From Dehalococcoidia bacterium (GTDB lineage Bacteria > Chloroflexota > Dehalococcoidia > Dehalococcoidales > Fen-1064): 12,527 nucleotides of DNA. Every line of letters starts with the position of its first letter. Within the stretch, counting starts at the first letter, position 1. The stretch spans positions 202-12,728 of the forward strand of contig PMBW01000165.1 of assembly GCA_003153075.1 (NCBI GenBank), given 5' to 3'. Made by a program: the position numbers and the translations under genes. The notes beneath the pieces are model-generated. The model worked only from the letters and a program-made list of their open reading frames with translations. It searched no databases and had not been told where the DNA came from. Positions 6,829 to 12,527 of the stretch are shown here, piece after piece.

Positions 6829-8178
6829 TTAGCTTAATTGCTTGTAACCCTTCACGTATTCCTTTTCCCAGTCAAACAGTTCGCCCATCATTTTATTCAT
6901 TTCATCGATGGACAACATCGTTCTGGTCAGCGGATCGACGAGAACTGCCTGGAGCAATTGATTTTTATCTTTTTCTACAATTCCCTTGACGGCAATCTGC
7001 TGGACATTGACATTGGCCTGGATCAGCGCCGCGCATTGGGGCGGCAGGTCACCGACGTAACAGGGATGTACGCCTCCTTTATCTACCATACAAGGCACCT
7101 CAACGACGCAGCCTTTAGTCAAGTTCGTGATGAGGCCGGTGTTTTTAACGCTTACATTGATCTTTCTAACCGTCCCCGTTTCCAGGGAGTGGATAACATT
7201 AACAGCCCAGATTGTCCATCTGTAATCATTGGTCAGTGGGAATTTATAACCGCTGGCAAGCTGCTCTATGTACCGCGCCTCCTCTGCCATCCGCCGGGCA
7301 CCCATATGTTTCGCTAAATCGACGAAATCACCGAGCCTGAACCTCTTGTAGAGCTCCGGCGTCCTGACGAAATAGGGGACATACTCCGGGATGTGGCCGC
7401 CGCTGCCGGTAGTCATGTAGCCGAACCGTTTTAACATTTCGACCTCAACCAGGTCTACTCCAACTAAATAATTCTTATCATCGTCATGCCTGACGCCAAC
7501 ATTAGGGCCGGAATAGACACCGGGGCCGCCGAACTTATCTTTCAGCATTTGATACATGTCTTTGCCGCGCCACTTTAATTCCAGGTAAAATGAGAAATGG
7601 TTAATTCCAGCCGACCAATAGTAGACTTCTTCAAACGGGATATCGAGCCAGGTAGAGTAATGGAAAGCCTGATTACGCTGGTTCGGGCAACAGCCTACAC
7701 TCTTGATGTGAGAATAATCATTAATAGCCCAGCAAATCATCGCCATTGGATTTGAATAGTTCAATAGCCACGCATCCGGGCAAATTTTTTCCATATCGTG
7801 GGCAATATTTAATATCAGCGGAATTTCCCGATTTGCCTCGAGGACGCCGCACGGTCCCACCGTATCATCCCATGGTAGTCCGTACTTCTCGGTTATTTTT
7901 TGACCGTTTAGCCTCGGTCCGCCGACTGCGATAGTCACGATTACATAGTTCGCGCCTTTCAGCGCTTCCTGACGGTTCATCGTTGATTCGATTTTTGTGT
8001 TAAATCCATACTGCTTCACTATTGTCCGGGCAAAATCCGCCGTGAGATCCAGACGCGCTTGATCGATGTCAACCAGTGCGATGGTGCTGTCTCTCAACTC
8101 GGGATAGAGCACAACGTCAGTGATGATGTTTTTAGCGAAATTCCGGCTTCCTGCGCCGATAATTACAATTTTTGGCAT
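6829..8178 (-). CDS. Glycoside hydrolase family 4 protein, C-P-N motif variant (GH4-B)
   Basis: A 449-residue GH4 paralogue that aligns without gaps to GH4-A across the N-terminal half. IGAGS (7-11) and Asp37 mark the NAD-binding fold. NYSNP (140-144) is followed by CCPNQR (163-168), with Cys164 at the metal-ligand position, and GINH (191-194), with His194 the second ligand. DDTVGP (104-109), VEVPCMVD, GDLPPQCAAL and VDPLTR complete the family pattern. The residue after the metal Cys is Pro, not the His or Asn/Asp seen in characterised groups, so the substrate cannot be read from the motif. ATG 8178 follows a strong AGGAGGT site. It lies between GH4-C (137 bp upstream) and GH4-A (91 bp downstream), probably in one transcript. 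The pair looks like an in-place tandem duplication later diverged in the region after the motif, where the aglycone site is expected. Confidence 0.9.
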   Translation of the reverse strand: MPKIVIIGAGSRNFAKNIITDVVLYPELRDSTIALVDIDQARLDLTADFARTIVKQYGFNTKIESTMNRQEALKGANYVIVTIAVGGPRLNGQKITEKYGLPWDDTVGPCGVLEANREIPLILNIAHDMEKICPDAWLLNYSNPMAMICWAINDYSHIKSVGCCPNQRNQAFHYSTWLDIPFEEVYYWSAGINHFSFYLELKWRGKDMYQMLKDKFGGPGVYSGPNVGVRHDDDKNYLVGVDLVEVEMLKRFGYMTTGSGGHIPEYVPYFVRTPELYKRFRLGDFVDLAKHMGARRMAEEARYIEQLASGYKFPLTNDYRWTIWAVNVIHSLETGTVRKINVSVKNTGLITNLTKGCVVEVPCMVDKGGVHPCYVGDLPPQCAALIQANVNVQQIAVKGIVEKDKNQLLQAVLVDPLTRTMLSIDEMNKMMGELFDWEKEYVKGYKQLS

Positions 8179-8224
8179 TAAATGACCTCCTGTATATTTA
8201 AGTTAAATCACGACCCGTAATATA

Positions 8225-8239
8225 AATTGAAAATCAATT
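8225..8239. repeat. Short dyad upstream of GH4-B
   Basis: AATTGA-AAA-TCAATT is a 6-bp inverted repeat with a 3-bp centre, about 47 bp before the GH4-B start. Its size and place fit a small operator, but such AT-rich dyads arise easily by chance. Confidence 0.35.
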
Positions 8240-8260
8240 GTGGTTGTTCCTGTGGCCTTA

Positions 8261-8281
8261 TCTTCTTCCCCCTTTTCCCCC
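8261..8281. repeat. 21-base polypyrimidine/polypurine tract
   Basis: The plus strand is all C/T from 8261 to 8281 and includes two runs of five C separated by TTTT. The minus-strand RNA between GH4-C and GH4-B therefore carries two G5 runs. No function is assigned. Two G-runs are too few for a standard intramolecular quadruplex. Confidence 0.4.
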
Positions 8282-8315
8282 GTTGAAGCGGCCAATACCG
8301 CTCTCAATTACTAAA

Positions 8316-9698
8316 TTATTTATAGCCTTTCAGATACTGTGCCTGTTCCGCGTGGAACATTTCGTCGACCATCTTTCTGATTTCATCGATCGTCAGGATT
8401 GCGCTGGTCAACGGGTCCAGCAGGATCGCCTGGAATATCTTCGTTCTATCCCGCTCGACAATTCCCCGAACCGCCAGTTCTTGAACATTGATGCTTGTCC
8501 GGTTTAAAGCTGCCAGCTGCGGCGGCAAATCCCCGACATGGCAGGGGTGAATACCCTCTTTGTCCACCAGACATGGCACTTCCACGCAGCATCCTTCCGG
8601 CAGATTAGTGATATAGCCGCGATTCTTGACATTGGCATTGATCCGCGAAGGTGTATTGGTCTCGATCGAGTGGATTATCTGCGCGCTGTACTCTGCGCCG
8701 TGGAGAACGGGAAACGGGTGGTTAGTCCGGATCTGTTCTCTTAATTCGTCGTCCCAACCCAACCGCACTTTCCACATATTCGCGAATTTTTGCTCGTCCA
8801 ACTGGTATTTATTAATCAGCTCCCGTGTTTTTTTAAAGTACGGCAGGTAACTGGCCATGTGTCCGCTTGATTCAGTGACATAGTATCCAAAAGCCTTGAA
8901 GACCTCTACCCGCACAATATCCGGCCCGGGTCCGTGTGCATCAGGCCCCGAATACAACGCCGGGTCTTTAAATCTTTCCGTCAGCAGTGGATAGAGATCT
9001 TTCCCGCGCCACTTAATGTCCAGGAACCAGGACATATGATTAATGCCTGCCACCCAGTAAGAAGCCTCATTCATTTCCTCATGTATCTGATTGTGGAAAA
9101 GACGGTAGTAAGGACCCGCTTCCTTCGGGACTTCTACGGATTTCAGCGGCCCGATGGCATAATCCACCAGATCGGCGGCAGTATGCTGCACGCTGTGGCA
9201 CAGGCCTACGTTCTTGATGCGGGAATAATCATTCATTGCCCAGGTATTTATCGCCATGGGATTAACATAATTTAATAACCAGGCATTGGGACATAGTTCT
9301 TCCATGTCGTGGCAAATATCTAGGATAACCGGTACACACCGGTTAGCGCCGAAGACTCCCCCCGCGCCAATAGTATCCGGCGAACCCTCGACGCCGTATT
9401 TCAAGGGGATTTCCCGGCCAAAGCGTCCGGCTTGCCGGTCTCCGACCGATATGGTCACAAAAACGTAATCTGCGCCGTCCAGCGCTTTTCGGCGGTCTGT
9501 AGTTGATTCTATTTTGGTGTTAAATCCATGCTGCTTCACTATCGTCTGCGCAAAAGCAGTAATTAAATCCAATGGTTCCTGCGCGATGTCCATCAGGGTG
9601 ATCGTGCTGTCCCGCAGCTCAGGATACCAGAGGATATCGGTGATCGTAGCTTTCGAGAAGACATGACTTCCCGCACCGATCAAAACAATTTTGGCCAT
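8316..9698 (-). CDS. Glycoside hydrolase family 4, alpha-galactosidase/alpha-glucosidase-like (GH4-C)
   Basis: I start this 460-residue protein at ATG 9698 (MAKIVLIGAG) because CCGGAGGT lies at 9707-9714. The open frame runs 20 codons further, but the conserved Rossmann motif belongs at the N-terminus. IGAGS (7-11) and Asp37 bind NAD. NYVNPMAINTW (143-153) leads to GLCHSVQ (165-171), the C-H-S metal motif of the AglA/MelA/LplD branch, with Cys167 as ligand. AGINH (217-221) provides His221. An extra segment (about 186-212) between the motif and GINH is absent from GH4-A and GH4-B. The C-terminal half has VEVPCLVDKEG, GDLPPQLAAL and LDPLTSAIL. The likely role is cytoplasmic NAD/Mn-dependent hydrolysis of an alpha-linked galactoside, glucoside or uronide; which one cannot be decided here. 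It is the first enzyme after SBP3 and heads the GH4 block. Confidence 0.92.
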   Translation of the reverse strand: MAKIVLIGAGSHVFSKATITDILWYPELRDSTITLMDIAQEPLDLITAFAQTIVKQHGFNTKIESTTDRRKALDGADYVFVTISVGDRQAGRFGREIPLKYGVEGSPDTIGAGGVFGANRCVPVILDICHDMEELCPNAWLLNYVNPMAINTWAMNDYSRIKNVGLCHSVQHTAADLVDYAIGPLKSVEVPKEAGPYYRLFHNQIHEEMNEASYWVAGINHMSWFLDIKWRGKDLYPLLTERFKDPALYSGPDAHGPGPDIVRVEVFKAFGYYVTESSGHMASYLPYFKKTRELINKYQLDEQKFANMWKVRLGWDDELREQIRTNHPFPVLHGAEYSAQIIHSIETNTPSRINANVKNRGYITNLPEGCCVEVPCLVDKEGIHPCHVGDLPPQLAALNRTSINVQELAVRGIVERDRTKIFQAILLDPLTSAILTIDEIRKMVDEMFHAEQAQYLKGYK

Positions 9699-9706
9699 TT
9701 TTGGAT

Positions 9707-9714
9707 ACCTCCGG
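9707..9714 (-). promoter_or_regulatory. Ribosome-binding site deciding the GH4-C start
   Basis: CCGGAGGT on the minus strand lies eight bases before ATG 9698. It supports the start at MAKIVLIGAG over the longer frame from 9758. Confidence 0.7.
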
Positions 9715-9793
9715 GTTATTATTGATTCAACTTTAAATGAGCAACAAATGCCGCTCACTCGAACGCTTTAACAGAAAAAGTCGGGTTCTAATT

Positions 9794-9824
9794 CGCGACG
9801 AGGTATGTTAATTACCTCGCCGCG
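9794..9824. repeat. Intercistronic hairpin between SBP3 and GH4-C
   Basis: CGCGACGAGGTA (9794-9805) pairs with TACCTCGCCGCG (9813-9824) around a 7-base loop: 12 pairs on the plus strand with one A/C mismatch, or one G-U wobble on the minus strand. T4 follows on the plus strand only; the minus-strand side is followed by AATTAG. For the SBP3 message it therefore looks more like a stabilising or partially terminating structure than a full terminator. Such hairpins often raise binding-protein yield relative to downstream genes. Confidence 0.6.
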
Positions 9825-9861
9825 TTTTAGCTAAATACGTATATAGTTTTTAGGCCGGATA

Positions 9862-11727
9862 CTAATGGCCCATAGACTTCTTTAAATCCTGGTCGATCCA
9901 GAAGCGAGCCCCAAAGAACCCGAGTAGATGGGGTCCGGGCTTTCCCCCGGAAACGGAATCGAACTGGCCGATGTAACCGTTTAACCACGGTTGTTTGAAC
10001 GCGGCCTTGCCCACCGCCAGCATGGATATGGCATAATGCTGCCGGGCGACCAATTCCGCCATGTCTCTGATTATTTGCTTCAGGTTGGCAAAGTTTGTTT
10101 CAGTCGGAATCCTGGCCAGTAATGCGTTATAAGTCGGGTCATTCACCATGCCATAATTGGTAATGCCTTTCGGATCATACGTCCCCGATATACTTAGCGG
10201 TTCCGAAACCTGCCCGAGCGGTGAAGACTGCCCGTAGGTCATCTGATCCTCTTTCTTGGCATTCTGCACAAAGGCAAGCCAGGAAGCATTGTCCATTTGC
10301 CGGATTTCCATATCAATGCCAACCGCCAGGAAGTAAGCCTTAACTATTTGTAATAGATCCATATCCCCCAGGGTATTAGCCACGACGTTGGTTTTAAACC
10401 CGGTTGGATAGCCGGCATCAGCCAGCAGTTTTTTAGCCGCTGTTGGATTATAGGCATATTCATCTTTCAAAGCCTGCGGCCATTGGTCGTAAGGGAACCC
10501 CCACTCCTTGGCCTCATTCGAGGTTATCGAAGCCGGGTATGGAGGGACAAGGCCGTGATAATAGGTCTTGGCTAATGTCGGCAGGTCCAGCGCCATCTGC
10601 ATCGCCTTGCGGACCCTGATGTCATCAAATGGTTTTACATCAATTCTCGGGGTTATACTATCATTGATCGAAGCCGGCAGCGAGATCTGGATTATTTCAG
10701 GATTGGATTGTTTGATCAACGGGAAATAATCCATCGAAAGTTGATCCATCGCATCAATTTTGCCGGATCGCAGTGCGGCCATTGCCGTAGCTTCATTCGG
10801 TATAATCAGAATTCTGATTCTATCGATGTAAGGCAGTCTATTCTTCGGATTGCGCTCATCATAACCCCAGTAATTGGGATTCCTGACCAATATCGTCGAA
10901 GCGCCGGATACAAAATCATTCATGATAAACGGCCCGGTGCCTACGGCGTGATGCCAATCATTGACGTCTCCATATTGCGCCACGATCTCAGGCGCCTCGA
11001 TATCCATAGCGCCGGAGAAGCGCATCATCGCCTCAATGATGTACTCGGAGTTTTGGGTGTTCCACTTGGAGACAACCGTATACTTGTCAGGGGCAGTCAT
11101 TGATGTCAAATTCATGTACACACTGCCAGGGTATTGGAACGGGCTGGGAGTCCGGCCGCTGCCTAGGCCGTACAGGCGTTGGAAGTGCTGTATAACATCG
11201 TTTGCAACAAACTCGCGGCCGTTGAGCGGGGGTATATTTTGCCAGTTGATACCTTTTCGTAGATGGAAAACTAATGTGCTGGGATCGGTGAACTCCCAGT
11301 TTTCAGCTAACTGGCCGCCCATATAATCTATAACATTGGGACGTGCCCGGTAATCATAAATTGCCGGGTCCAGCGTCCAATTATCCACGATCATTTTTTC
11401 CATAAAAGCCGATGTGCAGCTTCCCAATTGGTTAGCATTAAATGGGTCAAAATTCGTAATGTCATTTGGCATCCTGATGATTAGTTCACCGCCATACTTT
11501 GGCTTGGGCAGTGAATCCCACCAGTTACCTTTAGTTGTAGCAGTTTGCGTCGTCGATGTCGTTTTGGTTACCGACGTAGCTACGCTAGAGGGTGTTGTAG
11601 ACGTTGTTTTTACAATCGCTGTGGTAGTAGTCTGAGTAGTGGTGGAGGATGCAGTGCCGCAAGATGAAAGGACCAGGGAAGTTAACAAGAGAAAAGTTAA
11701 TACCAGCCAAATAGCTCCTCTTTTCAT
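9862..11727 (-). CDS. Family-5 ABC solute-binding lipoprotein (SBP3)
   Basis: A 621-residue exported lipoprotein. MKRG plus a hydrophobic stretch ends in VLSSC, a good lipobox, with Cys23 the lipid site. A linker made almost only of Thr, Ser, Val, Ala and Lys (24-66) leads to NWWDS (68-72) and the SBP_bac_5 domain: LRKGINWQN, NGREFVANDV, GTGPFIMNDF, NPNYWGYDER, RVRKAMQMALDLP and terminal RFWID...KSMGH. WWDS falls at the same residue number as in SBP2, although the linkers differ in sequence. ATG 11727 follows AAGGAGGT. It is the promoter-proximal gene of the GH4 locus, the usual position for a highly expressed receptor, and diverges from marR. Ligand unknown: oligosaccharide or uronide is favoured by context, peptide by family default. 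No permease or ATPase gene is present. Confidence 0.93.
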   Translation of the reverse strand: MKRGAIWLVLTFLLLTSLVLSSCGTASSTTTQTTTTAIVKTTSTTPSSVATSVTKTTSTTQTATTKGNWWDSLPKPKYGGELIIRMPNDITNFDPFNANQLGSCTSAFMEKMIVDNWTLDPAIYDYRARPNVIDYMGGQLAENWEFTDPSTLVFHLRKGINWQNIPPLNGREFVANDVIQHFQRLYGLGSGRTPSPFQYPGSVYMNLTSMTAPDKYTVVSKWNTQNSEYIIEAMMRFSGAMDIEAPEIVAQYGDVNDWHHAVGTGPFIMNDFVSGASTILVRNPNYWGYDERNPKNRLPYIDRIRILIIPNEATAMAALRSGKIDAMDQLSMDYFPLIKQSNPEIIQISLPASINDSITPRIDVKPFDDIRVRKAMQMALDLPTLAKTYYHGLVPPYPASITSNEAKEWGFPYDQWPQALKDEYAYNPTAAKKLLADAGYPTGFKTNVVANTLGDMDLLQIVKAYFLAVGIDMEIRQMDNASWLAFVQNAKKEDQMTYGQSSPLGQVSEPLSISGTYDPKGITNYGMVNDPTYNALLARIPTETNFANLKQIIRDMAELVARQHYAISMLAVGKAAFKQPWLNGYIGQFDSVSGGKPGPHLLGFFGARFWIDQDLKKSMGH

Positions 11728-11766
11728 TCCGACCTCCTTAAATATGTGGAATACTTCTGGCAGTTG

Positions 11767-11796
11767 ATTATAAACTCACCCTGAATATATTCTTAA
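11767..11796 (-). promoter_or_regulatory. Proximal promoter candidate of SBP3
   Basis: A perfect -10 TATAAT (11767-11772, minus) with TTAAGA (11791-11796) as -35 at an 18-bp spacing. Transcription would start near 11760, leaving a leader of about 33 bases. Confidence 0.5.
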
Positions 11797-11803
11797 AACG
11801 TAA

Positions 11804-11842
11804 ATACTAAGCCCCTGCAGTCGGCTTCGTTTAGTTTAGTAT
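11804..11842 (-). other. Candidate leader-RNA hairpin of SBP3
   Basis: On the minus strand ATACT pairs with AGTAT, and AAGCC with GGCTT around a 9-base loop, with a 10-base bulge on one side. It would form only in transcripts from the distal SBP3 promoter, whose leader is about 190 bases. No U-tract follows. It matches no riboswitch class I recognise. Confidence 0.3.
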
Positions 11843-11847
11843 CGGTG

Positions 11848-11876
11848 TTGACAATAAATTCTTCTCGGACTATTAT
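11848..11876 (+). promoter_or_regulatory. Strong plus-strand promoter, distal promoter of marR
   Basis: TTGACA (11848-11853), 17-bp spacer and TATTAT (11871-11876, five of six): close to the sigma70 consensus. The start would be near 11883, running toward marR 180 bp away and across the opposing SBP3 promoter. Confidence 0.6.
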
Positions 11877-11922
11877 TACTCCATATGAATGTTCCTAGGG
11901 ATATCCACTAGAATTTAGCAAA

Positions 11923-11951
11923 ATGCTACCACACAGGTTTTTGTTTGTCAA
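11923..11951 (-). promoter_or_regulatory. Distal promoter of SBP3
   Basis: The minus strand has TTGACA (11946-11951), a 17-bp spacer and TAGCAT (11923-11928, four of six). The start would be near 11916, giving a leader of about 190 bases. The -35 is overlapped by AACCAGTT, resembling the palindrome at the SBP2 promoter. Confidence 0.6.
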
Positions 11952-12046
11952 CTGGTTTTTATTAAATGTTTTGTAATTTATCATCATGCTGAATTTATTT
12001 GGTATAATCTAAATGGTTTTTATTCGGTTTATTCTGGATTTTTATT
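11936..12046 (+). repeat. Four GGTTTTTATT-like direct repeats
   Basis: GGTTTTTGTT (11936-11945), GGTTTTTATT (11954-11963), GGTTTTTATT (12015-12024) and GGATTTTTATT (12036-12046). The middle two share the 11-mer TGGTTTTTATT. They flank both the SBP3 -35 and the marR start site, so they are candidate regulator-binding sites. Confidence 0.45.
12000..12008 (+). promoter_or_regulatory. Extended -10 promoter of marR
   Basis: TGGTATAAT is a perfect extended -10 (TGnTATAAT). No good -35 lies upstream, which is normal for this class. The start would be near 12015, about 50 bases before ATG 12066. Confidence 0.6.
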
Positions 12047-12065
12047 ATCGAGGGAAATAGTCAGA

Positions 12066-12527
12066 ATGGGGAAAGACGGTTTAACAGAAACAAATAACGA
12101 ATTGTGGCTATTAATGGCCAAAGTCAACCATGAGATAGTTTTAGTCAGGCAGCGGGAATTGAAACAATATCACATTCCGCTTCGGCAGCTTCACGCTTTA
12201 CGGAGCATACAGGCTCTTAACCACAACGCTACAATAGCAGAACTATCGAAGATCATGGAAAGAAACGTTAATGTAATCTCCCGGCAAGTGGTTCGAATGG
12301 AAAAGGACGGATTAATTAAAAGAATCCAAAATACCCCTAAATCAAACTTATTAAGGCTGGAGTTGACAAAAAAGGGCACTGATATCCTCACTCTGAGCAC
12401 GAAGAGCAAAGAAAATACAATTGACGCGGTATTGTCTTCTCTGACCGAAATAAGACGCCGGCAAATGGAATCGATTTTAAAAGAAATATTAGATAAATTG
12501 AATGAATATGATCCGGAGAAAATATCA
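12066..12527 (+). CDS. MarR-family transcriptional regulator (3' end beyond window)
   Basis: Open from ATG 12066 to the last base, 154 codons without a stop. MarR proteins are usually 140-160 residues, so nearly all of it is present. Helices at the N-terminus are followed by a winged helix-turn-helix: ATIAELSKIMERNVNVISRQ (about 55-74), VVRMEKDGLIKRI (75-87) and the wing (88-101), with TKKGTDIL closing the domain. The R-x-V-x-R-x-E-K-D-G-L-I pattern is typical of MarR recognition helices. A C-terminal helix completes the dimer interface expected for the family. GAGGG lies 11 bases before the ATG, a weak and rather distant ribosome-binding site. Divergent from SBP3 across a promoter-rich gap, it is the likely local regulator, probably relieved by a small ligand (inference). 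Confidence 0.88.
   Translation, partial: MGKDGLTETNNELWLLMAKVNHEIVLVRQRELKQYHIPLRQLHALRSIQALNHNATIAELSKIMERNVNVISRQVVRMEKDGLIKRIQNTPKSNLLRLELTKKGTDILTLSTKSKENTIDAVLSSLTEIRRRQMESILKEILDKLNEYDPEKIS

Larger units (their letters stand above)
11728..12065. promoter_or_regulatory. Divergent control region between SBP3 and marR
   Basis: This 338-bp AT-rich gap contains no gene. It holds two leftward promoter candidates, two rightward ones, a leader hairpin candidate (11804-11842), an imperfect dyad with CTAG arms around GGATATCC (11892-11913) and four GGTTTTTATT-like repeats. Individual elements are listed separately. Its density of signals marks it as the regulatory hub of the locus. Confidence 0.7.

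Noticed and set aside
8261..8281. G-quadruplex on the minus strand
   Set aside because: Only two G-runs are present in the tract; four are needed for a standard intramolecular fold.
8238..9275. Open frames antisense to the GH4 and SBP genes
   Set aside because: They mirror the coding frames on the other strand and show no independent domain or start signal. The same applies to the antisense frames at 5508-5912, 6838-7317 and 10708-11326.
9699..9758. N-terminal extension of GH4-C by 20 codons
   Set aside because: GH4 proteins start directly with the Rossmann strand, and the CCGGAGGT site serves ATG 9698.
12191..12409. Minus-strand open frame of 72 codons
   Set aside because: It lies wholly inside marR in antisense and has no family features.
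1..12527. CRISPR array, tRNA, rRNA, insertion sequence or prophage gene
   Set aside because: No regularly spaced repeats, tRNA-like cloverleaf, transposase motif or terminal inverted repeats were seen on either strand.

Overview
The window looks like part of a bacterial chromosome from an anaerobe or fermenter. The lipoprotein substrate-binding proteins carry long Thr/Ser-only linkers behind the lipid cysteine, and a LuxR-type response regulator relic is present. Together these remind me most of Dehalococcoidia (Chloroflexota), but this is an inference from style, not proof. Seven intact genes lie on the minus strand, read right to left, and form a carbohydrate-uptake and glycosidase locus. 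A divergent MarR-family regulator sits at its head on the plus strand.

Left edge: positions 1-44 (minus) are the first 14 codons of glmS, glucosamine-6-phosphate synthase. Next comes a decayed LuxR/NarL response regulator (about 221-853, plus) with two in-frame TAA stops, each where a Glu codon is expected. Positions 854-1046 hold no gene.

Main locus, in transcription order: SBP3 (11727-9862), GH4-C (9698-8316), GH4-B (8178-6829), GH4-A (6737-5397), a strong hairpin (5300-5344), a small VOC-fold protein (5210-4818), SBP2 (4635-2773) and SBP1 (2726-1047). The three SBPs are family-5 (DppA/OppA-type) solute-binding proteins and are clear paralogues. The three GH4 proteins are NAD- and Mn-dependent glycosidases. 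GH4-C has the CHS metal motif of alpha-galactosidase/alpha-glucosidase-type enzymes. GH4-A and GH4-B form a closer pair in which this motif reads C-P-N. SBP1 starts exactly at the mature-domain boundary and has no export signal. No ABC permease or ATPase gene lies in the window.

Regulation: the 338-bp gap 11728-12065 between SBP3 and marR contains promoter-like sequences on both strands, two of them face to face. It also contains repeated GGTTTTTATT elements and a possible leader hairpin. SBP2 and the VOC gene have their own promoter-like sequences. The -35 boxes of the SBP2 and SBP3 promoters are embedded in a similar AACC(G/A)GTT element, which could be a shared operator.

Working model (inference): the lipoprotein SBPs capture an oligosaccharide or uronide glycoside outside the cell. 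A transporter encoded elsewhere imports it. The cytoplasmic GH4 enzymes cleave it by the oxidation-elimination mechanism, and the MarR protein senses a ligand and controls the locus.
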